Below are positions 1 to 12,184 of a stretch of DNA of 64,000 bases, one piece after another; the stretch's first letter is position 1; every line of letters starts with the position of its first letter. Below the pieces are notes generated by a model. That model was not told where the DNA came from. It saw nothing but the letters and a program-made list of their open reading frames with translations, and did not search any database. The position numbers and the translations under genes were made by a program. Origin of the DNA: Diplolepis rosae (lineage: Eukaryota > Arthropoda > Insecta > Hymenoptera > Diplolepididae); NCBI GenBank assembly GCA_030998225.1, contig JAPYXD010000714.1, forward strand, positions 2,976,001 to 3,040,000. Direction: 5' to 3'.

Positions 1-656
1 TTCTTTCTTTGCGAGCCTCTTTCGAGGTTTCTGTTTCTTGCTAGTCGAGAAATTGTCGTGATGCTCAGAGGATGAAAATTTTAAACTTCAATATGCTGCT
101 TGTCTCTCTATGTTTGCTCCTATACTATTACATACACCCTTATCATGAGATGTACCATGGAAGTGCCATTCTGCTGAGACACTGAAATCTTCTTTATGGG
201 CTTGGAGATTTTCAAAGCTATTCTTATTCTTCAAATGTTGCCCTGCATTATTAGTGAAGTAGTATAAGCATAATTCCACTGCAGCAGCCCTATCTGATTG
301 CCACGGTAACTTTTTACCGAACCATTCTTATTAAAGTGAAATTCAGAGTTTGTTTATAATATTTTAGAGTTTCAATTGAATAATTAGAAAGATACGCCTT
401 TGTTCTTCGAAATGACTTTTCACCGGCCAAAATCGGTTAATTAATATTACTAGAAAAAATTCTTTAATCAAGAGCACACATATGTGTCTATTGCCGTCAA
501 AGGGTTAATGTAGAAGTATTAAATTTCTGGTCTAATTAAACTCAATCAATCTCATAGAAGTTTTTCTTTAGGGCTCATATGGATAATAAAAAATCACCCT
601 ATTGGTGTCTATCTATCGGGAGTGTTATTTAGCTTTGGCCCCTGTAAAGAAACTTT
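1..656. other. unannotated AT-rich DNA
   Basis: I see no gene, RNA or repeat structure in this stretch. The short open frames are not codon-biased and match no family I know. Confidence 0.5.
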
Positions 657-1000
657 ATATGCTTTTTGTGTGTTTGAGCTTTGGTTTCTCTGTGATTCTC
701 CTTGATGGTTGTTTTATAATGTCCGAGTTATTATGGTTTGCTTTGTCTATAATAATTTTTGCTTGTTGTTCTTGATTACTTCGCTCGATTATGTTTTGTA
801 TATCTCGTAGTGTTTTATTCCCGGATTCTTGAAGCTTCTTCTAGTCTGGTTATTATATCAAAAAATTCTGATGGTAAAGGTTCTTTAGAATTTGTGGATA
901 TTGCATCTACATTTGAATATGATATTCCTAGTGTATGAATTTCATAATTAAATTTAAATAGCTTGAACCAACATTTTCGTACTTGCCCCGATAGCAAAAG
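657..1000 (-). pseudogene. decayed Ty3/gypsy pol fragment (RNase H end/linker)
   Basis: On the minus strand the frame around 815-997 reads like the last part of a gypsy RNase H domain: KLFKFNYEIHTLG followed by NVDAISTNS sits where intact elements have F-x-Y/F-x-I-x-Y-x-x-G-x-x-N-x-x-A-D-x-L-S-R. After a frame change it continues as a charged Lys/Gln/Asn-rich segment such as normally links RNase H to integrase. No catalytic residues remain. Short and degenerate, so this is only moderately supported. Confidence 0.4.
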
Positions 1001-2465
1001 ATAGAGCTCAACATTTCGTCAATTGAAATAAGAGACTTATATGTATCAATGATTGATACTTATTTGTGTTTATTCACGAAAAAGATTTGTTGAGTATTTC
1101 CAGTGTACTATTCATTGTGCATTTACGTGTGATTAACGTGTTAAAATGTCATGCCGGAATAACACAGAAATATGGGGTCACATCTTGTCTTGCCGCAGAC
1201 TTCTGTCAATAGAGGCAACATCACAGTGTCATGCGTTGGAGTGCGTGAACTCGTATAGGATGTTTCAATCATTACAGAGTTAACAGTGATTCGAGATTTA
1301 CTTTCATATTTATGCATTATTGAGACTTTGGTATTGTATTGTGTGACAGCAAGTTTCTCCGAAATTTGCCTAATAACTGTGAATAGAAAATTTTATCGCT
1401 GCGCATCGCATTAAAAATACAGAATTCAAAATTCTTAAAAAAAATTTTTAGGGTTTACGTAATATTTATACGCATGAACTCTTCGAAAATATTATCGATG
1501 GCTGAAAATTGCGGAATACATTTTTGGGATTACAGAAAGAATACCTCTATTTTGTTGAATGTTAGGTTTTATTGTATCACGTGCCAAGTATTATTCGGAT
1601 AAATTGCTTTTAATTTGTGATATTATTCTACTTCTTTTGGTTTTACAACATTTTTCTGTGTTCCGATCATTTTCATCAGAAAATCGTTAACCCGAGAATT
1701 TTTGTTTGTTTGGTTTGTGATGTCAGTGAGGCACTTGAGGTTCGTTTCCTTATTACTAAAAAAAAAGGAAGTTTAGGATTTTGCATTAATGTTAATAATT
1801 TTTGTGTAAGCAGTACTCAATGTTAATTTTTAACTTCGCTAAGTAGCCTGAAAATAAATTTGCATTGGTGTGATCAACTTGTTGGCCAAATATATTCTAT
1901 ACCAACCCAACAAATATTCCCACATGTTATTTTAAAGCCATGAGTAATGACACATTTATTTGAGCATCATATCCTGTGTCGCCTTATAATGGCGTGGTGC
2001 AAAAAAGCAGCCTAAATGCATCTTTCAGAATGCTACATTTGATGCATACACTATGCTGCTGTAATGGAGAGATAATAAGGAAATGGAAGGTCTCAATACG
2101 AATGATCTGTTATGCTGCAGATTTTGCTCTGTCAGTAGGCTCATTTTGAATGCATGGAAAATCTTAGCGTTTTGCGGTCGCATCTTAGGCCAATTATGTA
2201 TAAATTTCGATAAATCCGATGGATGTGTTATTGACAAATGTTGCTTACGACACTGCTATCGGGGCGGGGTGAGTTTTAAGTTTTGTTGTTTTTGAACCAA
2301 ACTAATGGCTGACAATTGGTTAGTACTGTAGTCTTTTTAAAATAGATATATGATTTGAAGGTTTTCTTATGTTAAGGTCGGGGATGGCTTTGTCTTAATT
2401 AGGCATTTACCAGTTGTGGCGCATCATAATTTCTCATTTTTTCCTAAAAAAACACGTTTAATGTA
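1001..2465. other. unannotated intergenic DNA
   Basis: No coding potential or structured repeat recognised. Several short opposite-strand open frames overlap around 2025-2295 but show no family similarity. Confidence 0.45.
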
Positions 2466-2469
2466 GGAG

Positions 2470-2990
2470 AAAGGTAAAAGGTAGTTTATTCCATGTATGC
2501 ACCATATTTGGTCACACATTTTTCCCATCTCTCTAGATATTTGTAGATGCCTTTCCAAATCAAACGTAGATCTTTAAAGGTGACCCAACATCAAGCCATT
2601 TTTCGACGTCTCCATAATTGTTGAAGTGTTTCATGAAGAGTTCGTGACACATCGACAAAAACAAGTATTAGTCAGAAGGGGCCAAGTTTGGTAAGTACGG
2701 CGAGTCGATATTGATGCTTGTCCTGGGTCAACCCATGATTTCCTGCATTTGGGGTTGTCACAATATATCCATTTCCCTGTTTAGTAACCAGCCGATGCAA
2801 AAGAGTCTTTCTTTCCTGCCGAGAAACCAAAACTTCGCACACCATTTTCGCTTTTCGTTTCGGCTTTCGTTCAGCTGATGTGGTACCCATGTACCAGTCT
2901 TCTGGATCTTCCTCATGACATGGAGACGATCTCAAATAGTTCGGGAACCAACATTTGACCTCTCTTCCATTTGTTGTCATCTCTTGAAAA
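2470..2990 (-). pseudogene. degenerate mariner-family transposase
   Basis: The minus-strand frame at 2672-2980 contains CEVLVSRQERKTLLHRLVT, close to the mariner region just before the first catalytic Asp, where intact proteins read C-E-x-L-L-x-R-x-x-x-x-x-F-L-H-R-I-V-T-G-D-E. The T-G-D-E itself has been lost. Downstream on the same strand (about 2475-2545) the other end of the protein is visible as YKYLERWEKCVTKYGAYME followed by a stop, matching the mariner C-terminus (L-P-x-R-W-x-K-C-V-x-x-x-G-x-Y). Frames are broken between the two and the central catalytic motifs are missing, so this is a dead copy. Confidence 0.6.
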
Positions 2991-3950
2991 AATTAAGAAA
3001 TATAAACCGCCACACCTGGTATTCTATGTAGTACACTTCTGTATGTGAAGATTCACATTTATCTGAACTCATGTGAAGGCGAGCTTGTCTTTAACTTTCG
3101 GTAATTGATTTCATATTTTCTTTATGCCTGCCTTATAAGTTGGCAAAGATTACAATATTATCAATATAGGAAAAGATATATTTTCTTAAAAAACCTTTAA
3201 AAATTATTTTGACGAATTTTTGAAAAATATATGGGCCATTTTTTTAACCGAAAATTACCTTTACGTACTTGTAATGATCATATGGGTAACTAGACGCAAT
3301 TTCATGTAAATTACGAGGATCCATTAAAAATATACTTTGTCTGTTCCATCTGGCAGCGACACCCGAAGTTTGAACAGAGAAGAATGTACAGAATCATTCT
3401 CAGTGGAGAGGGTAGACAACGGAGGGAAATCACGGTTACCTGCCCAGATTGTTGTAAAAGATCTTTTCCTTCTTCTGCATTTCCCCCTTACATTTCGTGA
3501 GAAGCTGCTAGGTCGGTTTCTTTGAATCATGCTACATACGGTGAATACGGTAACAATTTTTAGCGTAATTTGACTAGTTTTGCTGTGGCGATTACAGATG
3601 AGTGATCTGGTGCGTTGTCATGGCAGGGGTGCACTGTTTTTACCGATCGGGGCCGTTTTTTAAACATTTTAGTGCCCGAACGGCCCAATAAGTCAGCGTG
3701 GTACTTTTCTGTGATTGTCAATGCCCTTTTCAAATAGCCATGACTTTTCTGACCGATGGGGCCGTCTTTGCCTTCTTTAGAGCAGATTGTCTGGTTGCAG
3801 TCTAGTATTTTGATTGGTCTCTTGTTCCTGGCGTATTGTGATTAATTCGTGTTCCTTAAACAGTGACTTAAATTGAAATACAATAGTTTCTCAAGGAGCC
3901 TGAGAGCCACATTTTCTCGAAGTTAAAAGAAAAGTTATCGTGAATACCCT
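2991..3950. other. unannotated DNA
   Basis: Two overlapping open frames on opposite strands (3324-3530) have no recognisable similarity. Around 3640-3770 the phrase 'gatcggggccgt' recurs in diverged form, hinting at a very old repeat. Nothing else seen. Confidence 0.35.
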
Positions 3951-3954
3951 TGAC

Positions 3955-4295
3955 TTTTACATTATGGGGTGCTTTATTATCGTGAGTCGCCTTGCTCCTC
4001 ATAAATCTGAGTGTCTTATTATCGTAAGTATCCTCTCTTCTCGCAAGCTTTATTATAGTGAATCGTCTCCCTTTTTATAAATCTGATTGTATCATTATCG
4101 TAACACAATACAGGATGCTCCATTATTGTGAGTGCTTTCGTTTCTCGTGAAAATCGTGATTCCTCTCTCCTTTCGCAATACGGAATGCTTTATGATCGTG
4201 ATCGTCCTCACAAATGTGGGTAATTTATTATACTGAGTCTCTTTGTTCCTTGTGGATATGAGTTGTATCGTGGCAAATTACGTTATGCTCAGTGT
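3955..4295 (+). repeat. degenerate ~45-bp minisatellite, array 1
   Basis: A diverged unit recurs about seven times: a TTTCGCAA-type segment, then TGNGTGTTTTATTATCGTGAGT, then a CTCTC/CTTCTC pyrimidine block. Units differ at many positions and in length. The same unit in the same orientation makes a second array at 6410-6665, so the two probably come from one older satellite-like locus. Confidence 0.6.
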
Positions 4296-5385
4296 CTTCA
4301 AGCTCCGATCCTTTCTTCAGCGATAGAAATTGTGCGCCATCTACCTCGACATTTTTTTAAAAATTGAAATTGAAAATAGAAAAGTCGCTCGCGTAGAGTG
4401 ATAAAGTGGTTCATTCACTTTCGTTCTTTCGCGTTCCAGGATTTCTTCGGTTCGCTCGATGCACTCGATGAATATTTTATATCAAAAGCCGGTGATTTTC
4501 ATGGTTCAATAACTCAAAATGCAAACTTGAATTTAAATGTAATTGATGATGTTATGTCTAAACTTATATGAAGATCTATTGATATTCGTAACATTACACC
4601 GTAGTAATAACAAAAATATCCAGACCCCCCCCCCCCTTCATACATTCTAAATGAAAATTTTTGAATGTGAGGGAAGAGCGATTGTCCCCGGAAGCCATCA
4701 CAAAAGAACCAAATCTTTCGCATGCGTTTGAATGAGGCCAACATATTATGAGACAATAGTTCGTGATAGGTTTCTTGAATGGGTAAATCATACAAAGCTG
4801 TCTTTTAAACGCTCTTCTGGATATTCTCTTCGCAGATAAGTCACAATATCAAAAATTGTTGTGTTTCTCGTCTACGGGAAACCCACAGCTTTATTAACAC
4901 CTTTAATTTTTATAGGGTGATCCGTTTTCAAAGTAAATAATAGTGTAAACGCCCGACGGGAAAAACAAATGCATAAATAAATTTTACTTTATATTTCGTT
5001 CCATTCTAGTCACTCTGGACTTGGTCATTTCGAGTCACTCACCATCCCGTTTTTTTTTACTTTTAATTACCATAGCTATATTAGAATCGTGACGGAATAA
5101 TAAATTTGATTTTTAGGGGACACTGCTTCTTTCTTGCTTTTGCTTGCCCCCTTTTAATCGCTTGATCACGTCTATTTTCAACAGTCTGCTGTCAAAACCG
5201 GACACATAAATAAAAAACAAGTACGGATCAGATAATTTCACGATTTCTGCGAACTGTTCTAATCTTTTAAAAAACACTAGTCTTATTACAAGTAATGTTG
5301 AAAAAGAATTTAATGATGAGATAAACTTAAATAGATATAAGATTCATAATCGTTTACTACTAACCCAAGCGAAGCTGGAGTTACC
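4296..5385. other. unannotated DNA with a poly-C run
   Basis: No gene recognised. A homopolymer of at least 11 C lies near 4625-4637 and is likely polymorphic or assembly-prone. The opposite-strand open frames that read across it are uninformative. Confidence 0.4.
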
Positions 5386-5408
5386 ATATATCTCAAATAG
5401 CCATACCC

Positions 5409-5662
5409 TTCGCAAAATGGCGGATTTCCAATATGTCTGACATCCAGTTTTGGAAACTCAAAAGTTTTCGTGGAAGTTTGTACTCCAGGGCTTTTGGGGT
5501 CGCTGATCACAAATTTGAAATCGGATTTCCATTTTTCGAAATGGCGGAGCCAATATTGCGGACATGAAATTTTGGAAACTACGGTTTTTGCACAACTCTG
5601 TACTCGGGGGTTTTCGGGGTCTTTGATTACGAATCTGATATTGGATTTTCAGAATTCCACAG
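5409..5662 (+). repeat. two diverged ~125-bp tandem units
   Basis: Two head-to-tail copies share the order AAATGGCGGA ... CCAATAT ... GACAT ... TTTTGGAAACT ... TACTC.GGG.TTTT.GGGGTC ... GATTACGAAT/GATCACAAAT ... GGATTT. The first starts near 5409, the second near 5535. The longer open frame across them (5470-5793) is a by-product of the repeat, not a gene. Confidence 0.65.
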
Positions 5663-6062
5663 ACTTTAAGTTGATTTTAATGAGATATTATGTGTGTTAC
5701 TTATTTTTTCATCAAAATTATTTTCTGATGCATCCACTTCGTACTCCACGTGGGAAGATACGGAACGCCTTTTCCGTTCCTGCGATATGGTGATGAGAAT
5801 GACAACTCCTAAGTGAATCTCCCAGGAACTAGTTATTATCTACATTATAGGTAGTCACTATTCGAAAAATAATTAGATTATAATGCTTGATTCATCCATG
5901 AACAAATGAATAGCTCTCCAGGCAACGTCGGGTCTTTTTTATCAGATCTTCATTTGTTTCATGCACTATATTCAGGTTAAGTTGTAAAAGGCACTCTCAA
6001 CAGTCCGTTGTGAATTGTTTGGAAGAGTTTCGATACCAAGTTTCTGGAAGATTCAGTTATTT

Positions 6063-6320
6063 ATGCTTACTACCATCGCCATGTCGCCAACAAAACGAAA
6101 AAGACGTTCTGTTCGTACCCATGTGGGTTACGAGGTGGATACATCAGGAAATGATTTCTGCGAAATAATTACGTTGCGAAATCCAGACGATTCTGGCTCT
6201 GATAATTCGGATTCTGACGCTGAATCGGGCGTAAAACTTTCGAAAATTACTTATAAAGAAGCTTGTAAAACTTACACCGAAGATCAAGCTAAACTAGAAG
6301 GAAATCATGATTTCTGTTGA
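6063..6320 (+). CDS. unrecognised 85-aa ORF, acidic Ser/Asp-rich
   Basis: An ATG at 6063 opens a short frame with a basic start (SPTKRKRRSVRTH) and then an acidic stretch (DDSGSDNSDSDAESG). This could be the N-terminal leader of a transposase or a chance frame. No domain, neighbour or regulatory signal supports it. It lies between unrelated repeats. Confidence 0.2.
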   Translation: MLTTIAMSPTKRKRRSVRTHVGYEVDTSGNDFCEIITLRNPDDSGSDNSDSDAESGVKLSKITYKEACKTYTEDQAKLEGNHDFC

Positions 6321-6409
6321 CTACGGATTCTTCAAGAGCATACCCAAAACTATAAGGAAACATGGTTTTCGTTTAGAAATTTCTATTATTCAGTCATGAG
6401 AATGAGGCT

Positions 6410-6665
6410 TGAACATAACATTATCGCGAGTCCCTTCTCTTTTCACAATGCGGAGTGTATTAATCATCGTAATTTCCCTCCCTTCTTTCGAATCTGGGTA
6501 CCTTATTTTCGTGTTGTATCGCCTTTCGCAATATGGGTAGCTTCATTATCTTAATTCTCTTCGCTTAACAAAAACCTGGGTGTTTTATTACCACGAGTGC
6601 TCTCTCTTTTCGCAAATTTGGGTGTTTCATTACAGTGAGTCCTCTTGCCTGTCACAATACCACAG
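6410..6665 (+). repeat. degenerate ~45-bp minisatellite, array 2
   Basis: Same diverged unit as at 3955-4295 (TTTCGCAA..TGGGTGTTTTATTA..GTGAGT..CTCTC), about five or six copies, same orientation. Confidence 0.6.
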
Positions 6666-6692
6666 TACCTACTATCGTCAAATTAAGTGAAA

Positions 6693-7024
6693 AGGTAAAC
6701 TATTTTTGTCCGACAGCGAAGCGCAAATGTTCGTTTTCGCTCCGCTGGGGAGGAGCGAAACCAAGCGATTCCACGCCTGTAAAGAGGGGAGCATCGAAAA
6801 CGTTCAAGGCACAACGAACGATGTGGTGGAATATATGGCCGAATTTATAAACTATCAAAAATAACAATTAATCAATTTTATAATAATTTTTCAGCTCAAT
6901 TTAGCTCACATAAATGACAGATAATATATAGCAACCAACAGAACATCAGTTACTTCAAACCCGTTTTGTATATTTACAAACGTGAAAACTCGCTTTCGCT
7001 CCGCTGCCGGACAAAATAGTATGT
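6693..7024. mobile_element. MITE-like inverted-repeat element
   Basis: ACTATTTTTGTCCGACAGCG near 6697 is repeated in inverse near 6996-7022, where the reverse complement reads ACTATTTTGTCCGGCAGCGG. The arms are about 28 bp with a few mismatches. No transposase inside. Target duplication not resolved by eye. Confidence 0.5.
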
Positions 7025-7204
7025 GAACCTCGAGCAAAAACGAGCGCCTGTGCCTTGTATAAAGTTGAACTCAACTTTTCACGCGGCGCGCAAAAGCCTG
7101 CTTTTGCTCTCGGTGCACAATATACTATTATGTAACTCCGGCGCATTTACGCGTTTTTATGTGACAGTTGAGAGTAGCGTAATGTTGTGTATTTCCTATA
7201 CAGA

Positions 7205-7308
7205 GGAGCACAATGTAAAAATTGAACTGCGCATGCGCCTATTACGATACAGCCGATCATAATGTTAAAATTGAACTGTGCATGCGTCTATTAAAATACG
7301 GTGACAGG
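7205..7308 (+). repeat. two ~54-bp tandem units
   Basis: The segment ATTGAACTG(C/T)GCATGCG(C/T)CTATTA.(G/A)ATAC occurs twice in tandem (about 7218 and 7270). Confidence 0.6.
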
Positions 7309-7309
7309 T

Positions 7310-8925
7310 TGCGACATATAGAAATGCAAACGTAATACCAATTAAGCGACTCAAATCCGAAATGATTGTCAATACATCGACGTTACTGATATTAATAAAT
7401 ACAAATCGAGATTAATGCGTCAAATAGATAAAAGTCGAAACTACGAATGAAGGGCCACCAGAAATAACTCGCCGAGCGCTCGAGATGGCGGAAAACTATT
7501 GTCCACGCACGAAAATCGTGATAAAATTTTTTATCGGTCATTCACAAAAACAAAAATATCATTTTTTAGGATTATTTTTCACGACGCATTTTTTTATTTT
7601 AATACAATTTTTATGCAGCCTTAATAGTTTTTCAGATAAAAATCAAACACACTTAATTTTTCGTCATAAAAAATGATCGAAAATCAGTGTTTTTCAAAAC
7701 ACAAATTGCTATTACTCGGTCAATTTTTGAGGAAATTGTTTGTTTTTCTATCATTAGACGTGGAATACTTCAGCGGAACCAATGTATTAAATGAAATATG
7801 TCGAAACATTTTTCTTCAAATGATATTTTGATGTAAATAAAAAACCATGTTTTTGTGGTTGTCCCGGTAGAAAGTCTCTCATAAATTTTCGTTTTCGGAA
7901 AACTTACAGCGACAAAGTTGTTCCTTACCGTTAGAGGAAGTTTTCTGGAAATTTTAGGAAATATTTTCTTATTATTGCGGATTTGGGAGCGATGTATTTC
8001 GAAAATCGCTCCGCCATCTCCGCTGTCTCGTGTCAATTGCGTAATTTTCTATTATCGAAGATTCGATTGGAAGATTCTGCGTATACTAGATTGGATTTGA
8101 GTGTACGCAGAAAAATTCGTAAATGCACCGAAGTCACATGAAATAGTATATGCACCGATGCACACAATTCGGGTAATTACACATGTATTTTAAGCTTTTT
8201 AACAGTTTATTACTAGAACTGATAATAGAACTTTGCTCTATATACATTTTTTAAGATGTAGACCACATAATATCATAAAATTCGCACACTTCGTTCCTAA
8301 CATCGTTGTCTAAGTCTTTAATCATTAATATCGTTATGAGTACATTCCATAAAATTCGCTTCCATATAAATTGTTACACCAACACTTATCTTATTTAATG
8401 TGTGACATCTATCAAAATGACGAACAAAATTTAATGTTACTCGCTGCTTACAGTTATTTGAATCACATTTTATGGACCTAATAAAAGGAGATGACTTCAT
8501 CACATAAGCTTCACTTTAAATAAATATGTTAAGTAATTAAAGATACATCATATAAACGCCGCATCATAAATATCTCAATACGTATAAAGAGTAAAGCTAC
8601 GTCAAATAATTTTCAATGCGCCTTTTTTTCAGCTAATGCTAAAGTCTCCATTATTCATATTATTAAATCAATAATATAAAAGCTAATAAAATTCCGCGTG
8701 TAACTAGTCAAACTTGAAAGTAAAATATCAATTTTGTAAAAAGATATTGCAAAAACAACCTGAAATTTCCATATCTTTGAAAAATATCATTAGCTGAAAA
8801 TAAATAACATTTTTTAAAGTTTTTTTCTTCACTTCAAAGTTAAGTTCCCATAGTACTTCGGAACCTCACCTATATATGTAAAAAAATTCCTATATTCTGA
8901 CGAAAACTAAGGTCCGTACAAAAAA
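7310..8925. other. unannotated AT-rich DNA
   Basis: GAGATGGCGGA near 7483 and its inverse near 8006 may be the remnants of terminal repeats of one element spanning about 7480-8030, but the similarity is too short to call. No coding region recognised. Confidence 0.35.
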
Positions 8926-8929
8926 GTAT

Positions 8930-9000
8930 TAGGTTTACAACTTTGCTTCCCCCGTTTTCGATACATGGCTGTAGCGGTAAGTGCTGGTCGAAAGAGGCAG
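8930..9000 (+). mobile_element. mariner-like terminal fragment
   Basis: TATTAGGTTTACAACTTTGC followed by GTGCTGGTCGAAAGAGGCAG resembles the terminus seen again at 23813-23873 (ATTAGGTGTGCAACTAAGTT ... AAGTGCTGGT). Insect mariner ends have this style. No transposase follows. Confidence 0.45.
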
Positions 9001-10055
9001 ATCAAAAATCAGTCTTCGCATAGCATGGACGTAATGTATAGTTTGAGATATTAGCTTTCTTTTTTTGATATTTTTATAAAAATTTACCTAAAATGAATAT
9101 CTAAAAGATTTTTTGGATGATTTAAACATTTGAGAAATTATTTTTTAGTAAAATTTATAGTTCAATAAGTATTTAAAGTCTAAAAACAAAATATCGATTA
9201 ATATATTTTTTAGCCTTGTAAATAAATTATTTGAAATTAAAAAATTATGTGGTGAATATTTCATATCAAGATATGAGAAGATAAGTAAAAAAATGATAAA
9301 AATGAAAATTTTGTTTACATTATCACAATTCAATGTGTTCTTGGCAACAAATAAAAAGGAAAACTTAAAATTAAGAGAACTGAATTTTCCATGAGTTTGG
9401 ATTTTTCATACATAGGAAGAAAATGACGCCTGTTGAGATTTAATAAGTGGTACTTACAATTAAAAATTTATTTACTATAGTGTTTCTAACTTCATGTTGG
9501 TTCGGTAACAGTTTGTCTCTTGTCTGGCTGAGAATATTTTTCTACTGATCTGAAGTGAATCTTGGTAAAAAATTTGCACAGGAAGCTCCTGGGCGCGTGT
9601 AAATAGTGAGTTTCTATTGGCCAATTGCAATGCTTAATAGTATGAAAACTATTATTGGCACAACATTTTGTCAATATGATTTCTTGTTTTTTTTTTTAAC
9701 AAAGAATTTGACATTCAAAACTATATGAATATTGATGGATCACCCTGTATAAGCGCGAGTAAAAAATTAATAAATGAATATTATTATTATATTTGTCAAT
9801 TTTGCTTCATACCAAAGAATTCTCAATGTGCAATTGCGTATGAAATATAAGATATAATTTATTTCATTTTTAAATAATCAAACCTTTTATTTACATTTAT
9901 TTGTTGAAATTGTTATAAAAGATGTCAAGTGTAATAAATGTTCTTTTTGAGGTATGTTATTCCAAAGGAATTTCCAAAGGGCCATTAGCAGGCCCTGATA
10001 AGGTACATTATTTGATTAGTACATTATTGATACATTATTTGTAATCGGGCGCTTG
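9001..10055. other. unannotated AT-rich DNA
   Basis: No gene recognised. A CACCCTGTATA motif at about 9740, typical of Tc1/mariner-like ends, is the only hint of mobile DNA. Confidence 0.35.
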
Positions 10056-10069
10056 AATAAAAAATTTCG

Positions 10070-10450
10070 TATTCGCCAAGGTTGGCCCGACAGTCGGTTC
10101 GAGTCTGCGCCATAGTTGGGCCGCCAGTTGGTCGTGCAATGGCAACGGAATCTAGTTATTAATATGCCGACGATTTGTTTAACCGTGGTCCAGAGGTGGG
10201 CCGACTGAACTGTCACGGTCATCTAAAGCAATTCGCCAAAGTTGGTCCGACAGTCAGTTCGAGTCTGGGCCATAGTTGAGCCGACGGTCAGGCAAATCTT
10301 TGGTTGCCGGTGTTGGCTGCCAAAGTTGGTAAAACCAAAAATAACACAGTTGGCCCAACTATGGTCCCCAAACCTTGGTCGACCGAGTAGGGCCAACCAT
10401 GGCCCGATGGTCCAACTCTGGCAGCCGACCGAAATTCGCACCTGGGTAGT
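10070..10450. mobile_element. GGCCNAAC-rich imperfect repeat block (candidate MITE)
   Basis: About 380 bp of higher GC than its surroundings. It consists of short direct and inverted copies of TTGGCCCRAC/GTTGGGCCGAC-type words. The ~55-bp phrase beginning ATTCGCCAA.GTTGG.CCGACAGTC occurs at 10070 and again at 10231, and inverse forms lie in the right half (10345-10440). Opposite-strand open frames across it are produced by the symmetry. Confidence 0.5.
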
Positions 10451-10451
10451 G

Positions 10452-11280
10452 ATATCTATGTTACAAATATCATTTAATTATTTAATAATTATAAATATTT
10501 AAAAACAATTCAAATTTTTTTAGCTCACCTATTGTTTCAGTTGTTTCAGGCTCATGAGGTGTAAAATTTTATTAACTTTCATATTATCAGGAATATCTCA
10601 AAAATTGTTATTATCGAAATCGAGTCATTCTCAATATACCTGTAACAACAGGTGTGGTACAAAATTTAAATTGTTTTTATACAAATTAAGTCACGAAAAA
10701 AGCTGAATGAACATATGGTGAACATGTAATTACCGATGTGTAATTATAAAATAATTTTCATGCCTGTGTGAATGAAGAATTTCATTATAAAATAAATTGT
10801 ATCTAAATTTGCATAAGAAATTACATCATGAGATTTCCCTGACCTAAAGTAAGATTGAAAAATATATCTTTGGAATCAAATACTCAGGAAAAGCTTTTAG
10901 GATACTTAAAATCCTTCACATGACAATTTCAATATACAATACTTTTGAAAAGCTTCTAAGATACATAACACCTTTTACGAGCCTTTTTTTCAATACATAA
11001 TTGTGAATAGAAGGCCTGATTATTGAAAAAATAAAAAACCATATTTAGTTTTGTATTGAAAATTACACCTTAAATTCCTCTATTATAAAATAAAATTTAT
11101 GACAATTCCTTTCGAATAAAATACCTCAAAAAAAACTTTCATCATACTTAACATCCTTTAAAACAACTTTAACAAATAAATGTAAATAAAAGGTTTGATT
11201 ATTTAAAAATGTAATAAATTATACCTTTTTTTAAATAAGAAATTACACATATAGAATTCTTTGGTTGTGAAGCAAAATTG
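10452..11280. other. unannotated AT-rich DNA with weak internal repetition
   Basis: Phrases such as AAAGCTT(T/C)TA.GATAC.TAA and CTTTTACGA/CCTTTAAAAC recur diverged at about 10890, 10950 and 11135, suggesting an old tandem repeat. No gene. Confidence 0.35.
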
Positions 11281-11284
11281 ACAT

Positions 11285-11780
11285 ATACCATCCAGTGTTC
11301 GCAGAACGTGGACGTAAACGGCCCCCACCATAGATGCTTCGAGCTCATTATGTCTTCCTCATTCAACCAACCTATGGCAGTGGAGCGAGGAAAAAGCCAT
11401 GAGCTAGTAGGGTCCATGGTGGGAGCCGTTTACGTCCACGTTCTGCGAACACTGATACCATCTGATAAAATTTGACCCGCACAGGCCTAGTTAAACCGCG
11501 CGCGTAAACCGAAAAGGTAAAAAGTTTTTTTTCTAGGTTGGTAACACCTTCTTTGACAGTTGTGTGATGTTTAAGCGGGATACGTCCATTAATGTGTGTT
11601 TGGCAGGCATTGGTTTACGACGCGAAAAGTTTGTTTTGGCATTAAAGAGGTAGCAGAGGCATGCTTCTATTGGCTCAAAATAAACTTATTTTGGAAGCGA
11701 TAATAAAGGTTTGTATTAAAATACATAAAAATGTTGTTTTTTTAACTAGTCCGGATCAAATTTGACCAGGTGGTATAATG
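11285..11780. mobile_element. Tc1/mariner-like MITE host of a nested hAT MITE
   Basis: TATACCA..TGATAAAATTTGACC at the left and its inverse GGTCAAATTTGATCC..TGGTATA at the right (about 11753-11778) form imperfect terminal repeats beginning at TA dinucleotides. The left end is interrupted by the hAT MITE at 11293-11454. Removing that insert and one target copy restores a continuous left terminus. Confidence 0.5.
11293..11454 (+). mobile_element. 162-bp hAT MITE, copy 1, with 8-bp target duplication
   Basis: The element starts CAGTGTTCGCAGAACGTGGA and ends with the exact inverse. Perfect terminal repeats run about 30 bp and the interior is also partly palindromic. It is flanked by ATACCATC at 11285-11292 and 11455-11462, a perfect 8-bp target duplication. 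CAGTG termini plus 8-bp duplication define a hAT-type MITE. A second copy is at 16279-16440. No coding capacity. Confidence 0.9.
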
Positions 11781-12150
11781 TAATAATAAAATACATTTAT
11801 TAATTTTCTTTTAAATCTAACCTTTTATTCACCCTGTATATTAAAATTGACATATAAAAGTTGCTAAGTATTCAAATAAGTTTTTCTTAGTATTTTATTA
11901 TTATAAAATATCACGTATAGTAAAAAGTTAATTAGCAGTCATCTGTAGGAAGTTAGGTTGCGTTTAATGGTATAGAGAAGCGATTAAATTTGCGTCGCAT
12001 AGAATTGAGTCTAGATTCTATTTTGCGTTTGTCGAGTAAGTAGAATCCTCAGCTTAAGAATGGGCTTTGGGTATTCGTCGACTAGCAGGTCATACCCGGA
12101 GTTCTACGTTTAGGATTAAGTGTGAAATGATTCTTTTTTAATTAACTTTC
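11781..12150. other. unannotated AT-rich DNA
   Basis: A CACCCTGTATA motif lies near 11830. Otherwise no recognisable structure. Confidence 0.35.
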
Positions 12151-12184
12151 CTACGTGCTAGCCTTGTAAGGTGGAGCAAAAGTA

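Noticed and set aside
4618..4640. Poly-C run as a regulatory quadruplex
   Set aside because: A single homopolymer without further G/C tracts; more likely polymorphism or assembly noise.
5470..5793. 107-aa ORF as a gene
   Set aside because: It reads through a diverged tandem repeat and has no domain.
10223..10502. Overlapping ORFs on both strands with similar residues
   Set aside because: Produced by the inverted-repeat composition of the GGCCNAAC-rich block.
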